This document shows, piece by piece, positions 51,893 through 61,041 of a stretch of 64,000 nucleotides of DNA. The notes under the pieces were generated by a model. The model was not told the DNA's origin. It was given only the letters and a program-made list of their open reading frames with translations, and made no database searches. Source of the stretch: Paenibacillus herberti (lineage in GTDB: Bacteria; Bacillota; Bacilli; Paenibacillales; Paenibacillaceae); the NCBI RefSeq assembly GCF_002233675.1, contig NZ_NMUQ01000003.1:290477-354476 (forward strand). The letters are read 5' to 3'. The stretch's first letter is position 1. Each line of letters opens with the position of its first letter. A program made the position numbers and the translations under genes.

Positions 51893-53779
51893 TTGGCTCA
51901 TGCACATCCGGTCAAACGTTATACCGGTCTTATGGACTGGCTCACAACTGTTGACCACAAAAAAATCGGCATCCTTTATCTAATTGCCGGTGGATTTTTC
52001 TTCCTGATTGGCGGCTTTGAAGCCTTGCTGATCCGGATTCAGCTTTGGAAGCCGTTGAACAACTTTGTAAGTGCCGACACTTACAATGAGTTGCTCACGA
52101 TGCATGGTACGACGATGATCTTCTTGGCAGCGATGCCGATTATCTTCGCTCTAATGAATGCCATCGTACCCCTGCAGATCGGAGCGCGTGACGTTGCCTT
52201 TCCATTCGTCAATGCGCTTGGCTTCTGGACATTCCTCTTCGGCGGGCTGCTGCTCAACGTCAGTTGGATTGCAGGCGCCGTTCCTGATGCGGGATGGACT
52301 TCCTACTTGCCTCTCGCAGACCCGACCTATAGCCCAGGCAAAGGGGTAGACTTTTACGTGCTTGGTCTGCAGATTGCCGGTATCGGTACTCTCGTAGGCG
52401 GTATTAACTTCCTTGTTACAATTATCAACATGCGCGCCCCGGGCATGAGCTTCATGCGTATGCCGATGTTCACCTGGAGCGCATTCATCACCTCGGCTCT
52501 GATCTTGTTCGCTTTCCCGGCTCTGACAGTTGGTCTCGTTGCCCTTATGTTCGATCGCCTTTTCTCGGCGAACTTCTTTAATGTAAGCGGCGGCGGCAAC
52601 ACTGTACTCTGGGAGCATATCTTCTGGATCTTCGGACATCCTGAGGTTTACATTCTGATTCTTCCGGCCTTCGGTATTATCTCCGAGGTCATCAGTACCT
52701 TCTCTCGCAAACGGCTATTCGGATACAGCTCGATGGTATTCGCGACAGTGCTGATCGGCTTCCTCGGCTTCATGGTATGGGCTCACCATATGTTTACGGT
52801 TGGTCTTGGACCTGTTGCTAACGCGCTGTTCTCAATCGCAACGATGCTCATTGCCGTACCAACAGGCATCAAAATCTTTAACTGGATCTTCACGATGTGG
52901 GGCGGCTCCATTAGATTCACGGCAGCTAACTTGTTCGCTGTAGGATTCGTACCTACCTTCGTTATGGGTGGCGTTACCGGCGTTATGTTGGCAGCGGCTC
53001 CGGCCGACTTCCAATACCATGACAGCTATTTCGTTGTAGCCCACTTCCATTACGTTATTGTAGGCGGCCTTGTTTTGGGTCTGTTCTCCGGTCTTCATTA
53101 CTGGTGGCCAAAGATATTCGGGCGGATGCTTAGCGAGGGACTTGGCAAGCTGACGTTCTGGACTTTCTACATCGGTTTCCATCTGACCTTCTTCGTCCAG
53201 CATTTCCTTGGTTTGCTTGGCATGCCTCGCCGGGTTTACACGTATCTGGATGGATTAGGCTTCAACTCGATGAACCTGATCAGCACCATCGGCGCTTTCC
53301 TGATGGGTATTGGTACGATCATTTTCATTATCAATATTATTGTTACAGCAGCTAAGCCAAAAACAGCGAGCAACGATCCTTGGGAAGACGGACGGACTCT
53401 GGAATGGTCTATTCCATCTCCAGCTCCGGAATACAACTTCCTGCAAACGCCTCTGGTTCGCGGTTATGACGCTCTATGGAAAGAAAAAATGGATGGCAAT
53501 ACCGGTATGTCGCCGGCAGAGCCAATCGGACCGATTCATATGCCTTCTGGATCGATTCTACCATTCATCATGTCGTTCGGACTGTTCGTGGCTGGTTTTG
53601 GATTCATGTATGCCAACAACGAGTGGACCGGGTTTGTTAAAGAAATCTTCGCATCTCATGCAGTAGCGGGTCTTGGACTGGGAATTACACTGACTTGTAT
53701 GATCATCCGTTCCCTCAAGGATGATCACGGCTTCCATATCGAGCCGGAAGAACTGACGAAAAAGGAGGTTAAGGAATGA
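51893..53779 (+). CDS. ctaD: Cytochrome caa3 oxidase subunit I
   Basis: Catalytic haem-copper subunit of 628 residues with 12 or more membrane helices. It reduces O2 to water and pumps protons. Haem a ligand in LTMHGTTMIFL, CuB and cross-linked Tyr in FWIFGHPEVYILILPAFG, and haem ligands in VVAHFHYVIVGG. The start is TTG at 51893 with AAGGGGG 8 nt upstream; no ATG lies in frame before Met in GLMDWLTTVDHKKIG. A C-terminal extension (~540-628) with two further helices is typical of Bacillus-type CtaD. Confidence 0.93.
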   Translation: MAHAHPVKRYTGLMDWLTTVDHKKIGILYLIAGGFFFLIGGFEALLIRIQLWKPLNNFVSADTYNELLTMHGTTMIFLAAMPIIFALMNAIVPLQIGARDVAFPFVNALGFWTFLFGGLLLNVSWIAGAVPDAGWTSYLPLADPTYSPGKGVDFYVLGLQIAGIGTLVGGINFLVTIINMRAPGMSFMRMPMFTWSAFITSALILFAFPALTVGLVALMFDRLFSANFFNVSGGGNTVLWEHIFWIFGHPEVYILILPAFGIISEVISTFSRKRLFGYSSMVFATVLIGFLGFMVWAHHMFTVGLGPVANALFSIATMLIAVPTGIKIFNWIFTMWGGSIRFTAANLFAVGFVPTFVMGGVTGVMLAAAPADFQYHDSYFVVAHFHYVIVGGLVLGLFSGLHYWWPKIFGRMLSEGLGKLTFWTFYIGFHLTFFVQHFLGLLGMPRRVYTYLDGLGFNSMNLISTIGAFLMGIGTIIFIINIIVTAAKPKTASNDPWEDGRTLEWSIPSPAPEYNFLQTPLVRGYDALWKEKMDGNTGMSPAEPIGPIHMPSGSILPFIMSFGLFVAGFGFMYANNEWTGFVKEIFASHAVAGLGLGITLTCMIIRSLKDDHGFHIEPEELTKKEVKE

Positions 53780-54396
53780 GTGCGCATTCCCATCTAGACG
53801 GCGAGCTGCCTCATGAGCCGGAGCGCGCAACCTTGGAAGGACGCAACAAGGTTCTTGGCTTCTGGTTATTCCTTGGAGGAGAGACCGTATTATTCGGTAC
53901 CCTCTTTTCCATCTTCCTGGCGCTTCGCGATCAAGTAGGCGACGGCAACCCGACGGGTCAAGAGCTGTTCAAGCTCGGAACGGTCGCCATCGCAACGTTC
54001 ATCCTACTTACCTCGTCTCTGACAAGCGTATTCGCTATTCAAGCGATGCATCGCAACCATGTCAAAGCAATGCAGGGCTGGCTGATTATAACCGTTATTC
54101 TCGGTCTGGGGTTCCTGGGTCTGGAGATTTACGAGTTCTACGAGTACATCCATGAAGGTCATAGGTTCAGTACGAGCGCATTCAGCTCATCGTTCTATAC
54201 CCTAGTCGGCTTCCACGGAGCGCATGTATTGTTCGGGATTGTTTGGATATCGCTGCTGATTTTCCAAGTGGCTCGTAAAGGCCTTAACGTCGTAACCGCT
54301 CCTAAAGTTTATGTAGCGGGTATGTACTGGCACTTTATCGACGTAGTATGGGTGTTCATCTTCACCGTCGTCTACTTGATGGGAAAGGTGGGTTAA
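53776..54396 (+). CDS. ctaE: Cytochrome caa3 oxidase subunit III
   Basis: Membrane subunit of 206 residues with five helices; conserved segments LGFWLFLGGETVLFGTLF and STSAFSSSFYTLVGFHGAHVLFGIVWI, YWHFIDVVWVFIF. Overlaps ctaD by 4 nt (ATGA); AAGGAGG lies inside the ctaD end. It stabilises the catalytic core. Confidence 0.93.
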   Translation: MSAHSHLDGELPHEPERATLEGRNKVLGFWLFLGGETVLFGTLFSIFLALRDQVGDGNPTGQELFKLGTVAIATFILLTSSLTSVFAIQAMHRNHVKAMQGWLIITVILGLGFLGLEIYEFYEYIHEGHRFSTSAFSSSFYTLVGFHGAHVLFGIVWISLLIFQVARKGLNVVTAPKVYVAGMYWHFIDVVWVFIFTVVYLMGKVG

Positions 54397-54399
54397 CTG

Positions 54400-54720
54400 A
54401 TGGCAGCTAATCATTCGTCTCATTCCGAACAGCCGGCCAAGCGCCACAAGCATGAAGGTCCAAGGAAACATGTTGTCGCCTATATCTTCTCCCTGCTGCT
54501 TACGCTTGTCGCATTTGCAACGGTTATAGGTGGAGAAATTAATACTTCCTTCATTTATATCCTGCTGTTGGTCATGGCCGCTCTTCAGGTCGTTATCCAG
54601 ATGGGCTTTTGGATGCATATGAAGGATCGGGGACATCTCTTCCCGATTGTAGGTATTATGACCGGCGTGTTCGTTGTGTTTACGATTGTCATTATGGCGG
54701 AATACTGGACTTGGTGGTAA
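54400..54720 (+). CDS. ctaF: Cytochrome caa3 oxidase subunit IV
   Basis: Small membrane subunit of 106 residues with three helices (HVVAYIFSLLLTLVAFATVI; SFIYILLLVMAALQVVIQMGFWMHM; IVGIMTGVFVVFTIVIMAEYW). The N-terminus is His/Lys-rich. Starts 3 nt after ctaE and is followed by a terminator. Confidence 0.9.
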   Translation: MAANHSSHSEQPAKRHKHEGPRKHVVAYIFSLLLTLVAFATVIGGEINTSFIYILLLVMAALQVVIQMGFWMHMKDRGHLFPIVGIMTGVFVVFTIVIMAEYWTWW

Positions 54721-54736
54721 GCCGCGTATAAAGGGG

Positions 54737-54778
54737 AAGAGGAGCGTCTGCCTGCAGACCTCCTCTTTTGTTGTTTTA
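54737..54778 (+). terminator. Terminator after ctaF
   Basis: AAGAGGAGCGTCTG pairs with CAGAC-CTCCTCTT, followed by TTGTTTT. It separates structural oxidase genes from ctaG. Confidence 0.85.
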
Positions 54779-54949
54779 ATTATTGAAGCGCTTTACAATG
54801 CTCTATCAGGCAGCGCAACTGTTCGCAATATTGACCTTTGCCATGTACGACCGCTTCCGGTAAAGTAAGGCTTATCAACCCATCTGCTGCCTTTAATTCT
54901 GGTGGCTGCCTCTCTGTCGGAGAGGATGTAGGGAAGGAGATTATCCGCA

Positions 54950-55846
54950 ATGCTTGGATTGGAATACTTCGATTTCAAAGCTTTATGGAGCCCGTGGATG
55001 CTCTTTGCGATGCTAGCGATTATTATTGGCTACTTCTATTTGATCGGTCCATGGCGGGAGCAGCATTATCCAATGGAGAAGCGTCCAGGTTTCTGGCAGC
55101 AAGTCATGACTGTCTCCGGTATTGTACTGCTCTATATGGCTCAAGGTGGTCCGATGAATCTGCTTGGCCATATGATGTTCAGCTTCCATATGGCGAATAT
55201 GTCGATCAGCTATCTAATTGCTCCGCCGCTGATCATCATGGGCATCCCAGCTTACGCTTGGCGCTCGGCGTTCCGTGCACGATTTTGGAAGCGGCTGAGT
55301 CCGGTTATGAACCCGATCTTTACGCTTGTTTTGTTTAACGTCCTGTTCTCGTTCTACCATTTGCCGAATGTCCAGGATTACGTCATGACCCGTTACTGGT
55401 TGCATGAGGGCTTTAACTTGCTTCTATTAATAGCGGCTATGATCATGTGGTGGCAAATTACTTGCCCGGTTCCGGAGTGGACCCGTCTCAATGGCCTTCG
55501 CAAAATGGCCTATGTTTTTGCTAGCGGCGTATTGCTCACTCCGGCTTGTGCCTTGATTATTTTTGCGGACGAGTCGTTGTATGCCGTCTACAACAACCCG
55601 GTCGTATGGGCGCAGGCGATGAGCTACTGTGTATCCGGCGATACAGCTTGGTTGCTGCAGAAATTTGAAGGACCAATGTTCTTCAATCTGTTCAGTGCCA
55701 AGGAAGACCAGCAGATCGGCGGTATTCTGATGAAGCTCGTGCAAGAAATTATGTACGGCTGCATTCTCGTATTTATTTTTAGACAGTGGTACAGTCAGGA
55801 AAATGCAGAGAACGACAGCGATCTGCGTGGTGTTGACCCGGTTTAA
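54950..55846 (+). CDS. ctaG: Cytochrome c oxidase assembly factor CtaG
   Basis: Membrane protein of 298 residues with about seven helices, caa3_CtaG family. Conserved LLYMAQGGPMNLLGHMMFSFHMANMSISYLIAPPL and LPNVQDYVMTRYWLHEGFNLLLL. In Bacillus CtaG is needed for a functional caa3 oxidase, probably for CuB delivery. AAGGAGATTATCCGCA precedes the ATG. Own transcription unit after the ctaF terminator. Confidence 0.92.
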   Translation: MLGLEYFDFKALWSPWMLFAMLAIIIGYFYLIGPWREQHYPMEKRPGFWQQVMTVSGIVLLYMAQGGPMNLLGHMMFSFHMANMSISYLIAPPLIIMGIPAYAWRSAFRARFWKRLSPVMNPIFTLVLFNVLFSFYHLPNVQDYVMTRYWLHEGFNLLLLIAAMIMWWQITCPVPEWTRLNGLRKMAYVFASGVLLTPACALIIFADESLYAVYNNPVVWAQAMSYCVSGDTAWLLQKFEGPMFFNLFSAKEDQQIGGILMKLVQEIMYGCILVFIFRQWYSQENAENDSDLRGVDPV

Positions 55847-55891
55847 ACGCCGGGTTGCGGGAGCGCTAGATTGGAAAGTGGGGGAGACAGC

Positions 55892-56356
55892 TTGGATCGT
55901 TATACAATATTTCCGACCATCAGCACCTTTTTCATCGTTTTGAGCGCGATTTTGGTTGCCTTCGGCTGGAACCTAGCTATTAAGCGCCGCTTGGAAGCAC
56001 ACAAAAAAATGATGATTGCCGCTGCCATTGCTGCCATTATCTTTTTTATCATCTACTCCTCACGGACGCTGCTTGCTGGAAACACGGACTGGGGAGGTCC
56101 GCCTAGCCTAGCACCCTATTATTATGTGTTTCTCATTTTCCATATTGTATTGGCGACGGTTGGGGCGATATTCGGCATTACAACGTTAGTTCTCGGCTTT
56201 AAGGAGAAGTATGCCAAACATCGCAAGCTGGGCCGTGTCACCTCCGTCATCTGGTTTGTTACCGCCATTACTGGCGTAGCTGTTTACGTCTTGCTTTACC
56301 TCATGTATCCCGGAGGACATACAAAGCCGGTATTCGATATACTGTTCCCTCAGTAG
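55892..56356 (+). CDS. DUF420 membrane protein (CtaM/YozB-like)
   Basis: Membrane protein of 154 residues with four helices (FPTISTFFIVLSAILVAFGWNLAI; MMIAAAIAAIIFFIIY; YYYVFLIFHIVLATVGAIFGITTLVLG; VTSVIWFVTAITGVAVYVLLYLMYP). The conserved His in IFHIVLA and KHRKLGR fit DUF420/CtaM, implicated in maturation of haem-copper oxidases. TTG start at 55892 with GGGGGAG 5 nt upstream; an earlier TTG at 55871 has no site. Follows ctaG by 45 nt. Confidence 0.85.
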   Translation: MDRYTIFPTISTFFIVLSAILVAFGWNLAIKRRLEAHKKMMIAAAIAAIIFFIIYSSRTLLAGNTDWGGPPSLAPYYYVFLIFHIVLATVGAIFGITTLVLGFKEKYAKHRKLGRVTSVIWFVTAITGVAVYVLLYLMYPGGHTKPVFDILFPQ

Positions 56357-56376
56357 TAGACAGGAGGACTGCAACA

Positions 56377-57339
56377 ATGGCAAAGGTATTTACGATCGGT
56401 GAAGCACTCATCGATTGGATCCCGGCAGAGCGGGGAGTGGAGCTGAAGCAAGTGGACAGCTTTACCCGTGCCGCTGGAGGAGCGCCTGCAAATGTGGCCA
56501 GCGCGGTAGCCCGTTTAGGGGGCAGCAGCGCTTTTATCGGCAAGCTCGGGGAGGATGCGTTCGGCGACTTCCTGATCGAAACGATGGCGGCTGTCGGCGT
56601 GGATATATCACGCGTGCTGCAAACGAAAGAAGCAAATACGGCGATGGCATTTGTCAGTCTGCGTGCTGACGGCAATCGTGATTTCAGCTTTTACCGCAAC
56701 CCGAGCGCAGATATGCTATTGGAGGCGGATGAGATCGGCGACTGGTTCAGCACAGGAGATGTGCTGCATTTTTGTTCCGTTGATCTGATCGAAGCTCCGG
56801 TCAAATACGCTCATCGCGAAGCGATTGCCAAATGCCGCGAAGCAGGCGGGATCATCAGCTTTGATCCTAATGTGCGGCTGCCGCTGTGGACCTCTCCGGA
56901 GGATTGCCGCCGGGCCATTCTGGAATTTTTGCCGCTAGCTCATCTGGTTAAAATCAGCGATGAGGAGCTGACTTTTATTACCGGCATTGAGGACGAGCAG
57001 GAGGCGCTTCAGTCGCTTTTTGTTGGAGATGTCCGCCATGTCATTTATACCCGGGGCCCAGCTGGCGCGATGTGGCTGAGTCGAGAATTTCAAGCCGAGG
57101 TTCCGGGATACACCGTGAAGACGATCGATACGACAGGAGCTGGGGATGCCTTTATCGGGGCTTTGCTCTTTGGCGTCGTTCAGCAAAGGGAGTTTCTCCA
57201 GGGCATCCCGCAAGAGACGGCGCTCAGGCTGCTCGCCTTCGCTAACGCCGCTGCTGCGATTACAACGACAAGAGCAGGCGCGATTTCTGCTCTGCCGACA
57301 CCTCAAGAGGTTGAGGCGCTGCTAGCTCAGAGTGTTTGA
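56377..57339 (+). CDS. PfkB family sugar kinase (fructokinase-like)
   Basis: Cytoplasmic carbohydrate kinase of 320 residues. N-terminal GEALIDWIPAERG and AAGGAPANVASAVARLGG, and C-terminal ATP/catalytic motif TIDTTGAGDAFIGALL. The set is typical of fructokinase in this family, although other ketoses are possible. AGGAGGACTGCAAC precedes the ATG, 20 nt after the DUF420 gene, so it may be read through from the ctaG unit. Confidence 0.87.
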   Translation: MAKVFTIGEALIDWIPAERGVELKQVDSFTRAAGGAPANVASAVARLGGSSAFIGKLGEDAFGDFLIETMAAVGVDISRVLQTKEANTAMAFVSLRADGNRDFSFYRNPSADMLLEADEIGDWFSTGDVLHFCSVDLIEAPVKYAHREAIAKCREAGGIISFDPNVRLPLWTSPEDCRRAILEFLPLAHLVKISDEELTFITGIEDEQEALQSLFVGDVRHVIYTRGPAGAMWLSREFQAEVPGYTVKTIDTTGAGDAFIGALLFGVVQQREFLQGIPQETALRLLAFANAAAAITTTRAGAISALPTPQEVEALLAQSV

Positions 57340-57414
57340 GATCTAAGGAGCTAAAGTTTACGCGGACGCATTCCGATATTTCCCTATTAGAATGATTTAG
57401 GCCTAACAGGTGAA

Positions 57415-58452
57415 ATGAGGGAACCAAACGTGATTTCAGTATCTGAAATGAGACAGAAGCAACTGGATTTTATTCAACTTACGGATGAGGATCTCAAGCG
57501 GCTAAGCGAAGCTAGACCCGTATTTGAAGGGGCCGCGGACCGGATCGTAGACTCCCTTTATGAGAATATTGTGCGTCAGCCGGAGCTGAAAGCGATGATC
57601 GAGAAGCATAGCACTTTAGATCGCCTCAAGCTGATGCAGAAGCAATATTTTCTGTCCATGACAGCCGGGGTAATCGATGAGCAATATTTTCAATGGCGAC
57701 TGAAGGTTGGAGGGATCCACTCGCGCATTGGCTTGACCAGCCAGTGGTATCTCGGTACCTACATAACTTATCTGGATCTGACCTCTTCCCATCTGTCGGC
57801 TGCCATGCCGGAAAAGTGGACCTCTGTGCTCCATTCCCTAGCCAAAATGTTCAATCTCGACTCCCAGATCGTGCTGGAGGCATATGAGAAGGACGAGAAG
57901 GCCAAGCTGCAAAGTGTAACCGATATGCAGAGAGAGATTCTGACCGGTGTCAGCACCGCTGTGCAGGAGCTGGCGGCAGGCATGGAACAGGTTGGACGAA
58001 GCGCGGATACGGTCGGCCGACTGGCGGTCCGAACCGTAGAATCCCAAGAGCAGACCAATGCAGAGCTGTCCAGTCTCGGCGAGCAGATTAGCGTCATTGA
58101 ATCCATGGGCTCCCTGATGACCAACATATCGGATCAGACGCATTTGCTCGGTCTCAATGCAGCTATTGAGGCGGCGCGTGCTGGTGAAATGGGACGGGGG
58201 TTCGAGGTCGTAGCTGGCGAGGTGCGCAAGCTGGCTCGGCATTCCAAGGAATCGCTGGAGTTGATCCGCGAAAAGGTAGAAGCCATCAACAGCGCTCTGA
58301 GCAAGGTTCAGGCACTTTCCCATGAAACCGCGGAAGCGGCTCAGGAACAGGCTGCCAGCTCATCGGAGCTGGGATTGTTCATCCGCATGATCGAAAATGT
58401 ATCACAGGAGCTGGAGCACCTGAGAGACAAAGCCCAGTCTGCAGGGGGCTGA
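57415..58452 (+). CDS. Globin-coupled chemotaxis transducer, HemAT-like
   Basis: Soluble haem-based oxygen sensor of 345 residues. Residues ~15-165 are the sensor globin with proximal His102 in [22 protein letters not shown] linker follows, then an MCP signalling hairpin ([38 protein letters not shown]) that would contact CheA/CheW. No membrane helices. The signalling part is shorter than in HemAT of B. subtilis (432 residues). The ATG at 57415 has AGGTG close by; a GTG at 57430 with GAGGG 8 nt upstream is an equally good start. Lies next to oxidase genes, fitting an oxygen-related role. Confidence 0.88.
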   Translation: MREPNVISVSEMRQKQLDFIQLTDEDLKRLSEARPVFEGAADRIVDSLYENIVRQPELKAMIEKHSTLDRLKLMQKQYFLSMTAGVIDEQYFQWRLKVGGIHSRIGLTSQWYLGTYITYLDLTSSHLSAAMPEKWTSVLHSLAKMFNLDSQIVLEAYEKDEKAKLQSVTDMQREILTGVSTAVQELAAGMEQVGRSADTVGRLAVRTVESQEQTNAELSSLGEQISVIESMGSLMTNISDQTHLLGLNAAIEAARAGEMGRGFEVVAGEVRKLARHSKESLELIREKVEAINSALSKVQALSHETAEAAQEQAASSSELGLFIRMIENVSQELEHLRDKAQSAGG

Positions 58453-58487
58453 CACTAAGACTGCTTCCGCTTTACTGCACTGAAATT

Positions 58488-58548
58488 ATACCGTATGTTG
58501 CTAGACGTCCTCATTTGGATGTTTTGGCAACATACGGTATTTTATTTC
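58488..58548 (+). terminator. Terminator of the HemAT-like gene
   Basis: ATACCGTATGTTGC and GCAACATACGGTAT form a perfect 14-bp stem with a ~25-nt loop, followed by TTTATTT. Confidence 0.9.
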
Positions 58549-58558
58549 CAAAATATTC

Positions 58559-58587
58559 TTGACAGTGGAACGTACAGTGTATATATT
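58559..58587 (+). promoter_or_regulatory. Promoter of the GntR/ABC operon
   Basis: TTGACA (58559-58564), exactly 17-nt spacer, TATATT (58582-58587). The -10 lies inside the left arm of the operator at 58574. Confidence 0.85.
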
Positions 58588-58619
58588 GTATATAAAGATA
58601 TATACAGTATATACACTGT
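58574..58619. promoter_or_regulatory. GntR (YtrA-type) operator
   Basis: Perfect 12-bp inverted repeat ACAGTGTATATA (58574-58585) / TATATACACTGT (58608-58619) with a 22-nt AT-rich centre that itself holds TGTATATA and TATATACA half-sites. It covers the -10 box, so binding would block transcription. The likely ligand is the GntR protein encoded at 59455. Confidence 0.8.
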
Positions 58620-58677
58620 GCTTATCTTAAAAGCCTCGCACTAATTTCTGAAAAAGTCATCTTGCAGGGGGAACGTC

Positions 58678-59397
58678 ATGAGTACTTGGAGAGGGGCTAA
58701 GCTCCTGACTCGATATGAGTGGGCAATGGCCGGTTATGGAGTCATATTCAATCTCATCTTAATTTTATATTTTCTTCTTTTCATGACGCCGTTGTTTATC
58801 GAGCTTCGGGACGTCAAGGATAGTAGTCATTTCAATGGATGGATGCCCAATTTTATTATGCTGGCGCTCATTCCCTGTTTCGGATTCTTTATGAACCGAG
58901 CCTCGTTCAATAGTTGGCGGGTTGATCATATGTCACATCGTCTGGCCGACTTACGCCGGCTGCCGATCAGCTACCGCCAGATCGCAGCTGGCAAGCTGCT
59001 CACCGTCGTAAGTTTGCTTATTCCATCGTTGGTACTGATACTGCTCCTGCATTATTTACTCTTTCTCCATCAGATTCTAACTCCGCTGCAGATGCTCAAC
59101 TACTCCTTGTTTTGGTTAGGTTACGGGGTTCTCGGTTCTTGTATCTACGCTCTCTTCGAAATCATGATGACTGGAAAACAGTACACTATACTGTGCATAA
59201 TTTTTGTAGTCGTTTTTTTAGGGACATGTTTTGCCATGATGCAAGCTCAGTGGAGCATCGTTCTGTGGACCCTGGAATTTGCTGAAAGCGGCAATTGGCT
59301 ACCGTCGCTGCTTGCCATCGCAGCTGGAATTATGACCGCAGCATTTATATACAAACTGATGGCGAAGCTGCTGAGCCGTCGCAGTCTGATGGGATAG
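58678..59397 (+). CDS. Membrane protein, ABC permease-like
   Basis: Protein of 239 residues with six hydrophobic segments (VIFNLILILYFLLFMTPLFIEL; FIMLALIPCFGFFMNRASF; LLTVVSLLIPSLVLILLLHYLLFL; a helix pair ending LGTCFAMM; IAAGIMTAAFIYKLMAKLL). The loop WRVDHMSHRLADLRRLPISYRQIAAGKLL resembles cytoplasmic loops of ABC-2 permeases of the Ytr/bacitracin type. It is the first gene after the operator and probably the membrane partner of the ATPase at 59898. Confidence 0.7.
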   Translation: MSTWRGAKLLTRYEWAMAGYGVIFNLILILYFLLFMTPLFIELRDVKDSSHFNGWMPNFIMLALIPCFGFFMNRASFNSWRVDHMSHRLADLRRLPISYRQIAAGKLLTVVSLLIPSLVLILLLHYLLFLHQILTPLQMLNYSLFWLGYGVLGSCIYALFEIMMTGKQYTILCIIFVVVFLGTCFAMMQAQWSIVLWTLEFAESGNWLPSLLAIAAGIMTAAFIYKLMAKLLSRRSLMG

Positions 59398-59454
59398 TTC
59401 CAATCCGATAATAAAGAGCAAAAAAACATAGATTTTTTAAAGCGAGGTGCAGTC

Positions 59455-59850
59455 GTGCGGCTACCCATACAAATCAACGAGAATAGCGCCGAACCGCTGT
59501 ACCATCAGATTGAATCTCAGCTGCGGGCACTGATCGTAAGCGGCCAACTGCTTGAGAATACGCTGCTTCCCTCGAACCGTGAGTTAGCGCAGTCGTTGAA
59601 CTGCAGTCTCATTACGATTCGCCGCGTCTATCAGGATCTAGAGGCAGAAGGACTGCTGCGCACGCGTCAGGGCAGCGGCACCTTTGTAGCCAAGGTCGAT
59701 ACGGATGCAGGCTCCAAGAAGTTGCTTCAGACAGCGGAGGCTGCGGTTGAGGCCGCAATCGAAGCCGGAATGGCAGCTGGCCTGACGCGTCATGAGCTGG
59801 AGGAAGTAATACGCCACGAGCTGGACCGGCGTTACGGCAAGCAGCAATAA
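59455..59850 (+). CDS. GntR family repressor, YtrA subfamily
   Basis: DNA-binding protein of 131 residues. The winged helix occupies residues 10-75 (PLYHQIESQLRALIVSGQLLENTLLPSNRELAQSLNCSLITIRRVYQDLEAEGLLRTRQGSGTF type) and a short helical C-terminal domain of ~50 residues follows, the size expected for YtrA-type regulators. GTG start with GCGAGGTGCAGTC upstream. Encoded between permease and ATPase genes and likely represses its own operon through the site at 58574; in Bacillus such operons respond to cell-wall antibiotics. Confidence 0.87.
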   Translation: MRLPIQINENSAEPLYHQIESQLRALIVSGQLLENTLLPSNRELAQSLNCSLITIRRVYQDLEAEGLLRTRQGSGTFVAKVDTDAGSKKLLQTAEAAVEAAIEAGMAAGLTRHELEEVIRHELDRRYGKQQ

Positions 59851-59897
59851 ACAAGATCCATTCCACTTATCGTGTAGAATAGGCAGGGGGAGAAGGC

Positions 59898-60965
59898 ATG
59901 AATAAAGCGATGGAGCAGGAGAAGGGCCGCATAGAGCAGTCGGCTGAAGGCAATGCGACGGAAGCCAATCCTGCTAAAGGCAATCATGCGACGGAAGCCA
60001 ATCAGAGCGAGACCAGCTTAACCGAAAAAGAGCCTTCGTCGGCGGTAACATTGCGCTCTGTCATGCAGAAGCGCAGCCGCTTCAAGCTTGGGCCGCTGAC
60101 GCTGAACGTCCCGATCGGCCATGTGACGGCCATCGTTGGTCCTAACGGTAGCGGCAAGAGTTCAACCTTCAGGTTACTGATGGATCAGTCGCGGCCCGAT
60201 GAGGGAGAGTTATGGCTGCTCGGCGAGCAGGTAGGCATAGGTTTGGATGATTCCCTTTTGAAGCAAAGAATCGGTTATGTGCCGGAAGAGGATAACAAGC
60301 GTGACGCGGGGCTGCGAGGCACATTCAAGGCAGATTTCACCGCTGAATGGTATCCGAGTTGGAACGGTAACGAATTCGAACGTTTGCTTCGCGAGTTTGA
60401 AGTGGACCCTTCGTTGCGACTCGGCAAAATGTCCAAGGGAATGAGACGCAAATACGAGCTCGCGCTTGTTATGGCGCACGGCCCTGATCTGCTGTTGCTG
60501 GATGAGCCGTCCTCCGGGCTTGACCCCATTTCCTGGCGTAAGCTGGTCGATGAGCTGCATCGCTATATGAGGCGCGGCAATCGAACGATTTTGATGGCTA
60601 CGCACATCATGGACGAGGTAAAGCGATTGGCCGATTACATAGTGGTCATGTCAGGCGGGCGGATCATCGGCATGTATGAAAAGGATGAATTGCTGTCATC
60701 CTGGCATACGTTCTATGTAGGCCCGGCAACGGTAGGGCTGCCCGCACATGGAGCAGGTTCGGCAACACAACTTGCGCCCGAAGCTGTCCAGGCATTGCCG
60801 GGACTCGTGAATGCCGAGGAGGCGGGCGGTGGAACTTGCCGAGTGACCACCTGCAAGGCTTGGGAAGCGGAGCTCTGGTGCCGCCAGCAGGGATTCGCCA
60901 TTACGGGACAGCGAGCACTTGAGCTGGATGAAATTATGGCATTGCTCATTCGCGATAGCTTGTAG
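59898..60965 (+). CDS. ABC transporter ATPase (YtrB-like)
   Basis: ATP-binding protein of 355 residues. A 50-residue hydrophilic N-terminal extension contains a near-repeat (GNATEANPAKGNHATEAN). Walker A GPNGSGKSS, signature LGKMSKGMRRKYELAL, Walker B LLLLDEPSSGLDP, H-loop MATHIMDEVKRL. The C-terminal ~100 residues are variable. GGGGGAGAAGGC precedes the ATG. It is probably the partner of the membrane protein at 58678. Confidence 0.87.
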   Translation: MNKAMEQEKGRIEQSAEGNATEANPAKGNHATEANQSETSLTEKEPSSAVTLRSVMQKRSRFKLGPLTLNVPIGHVTAIVGPNGSGKSSTFRLLMDQSRPDEGELWLLGEQVGIGLDDSLLKQRIGYVPEEDNKRDAGLRGTFKADFTAEWYPSWNGNEFERLLREFEVDPSLRLGKMSKGMRRKYELALVMAHGPDLLLLDEPSSGLDPISWRKLVDELHRYMRRGNRTILMATHIMDEVKRLADYIVVMSGGRIIGMYEKDELLSSWHTFYVGPATVGLPAHGAGSATQLAPEAVQALPGLVNAEEAGGGTCRVTTCKAWEAELWCRQQGFAITGQRALELDEIMALLIRDSL

Positions 60966-61041
60966 ATTGAGCTCATTTATTTTCGCATGAGAATGGCAGT
61001 AATGTAGGAGTCAAGGTTCAATTTGAATGGGGGAGCAGAAT

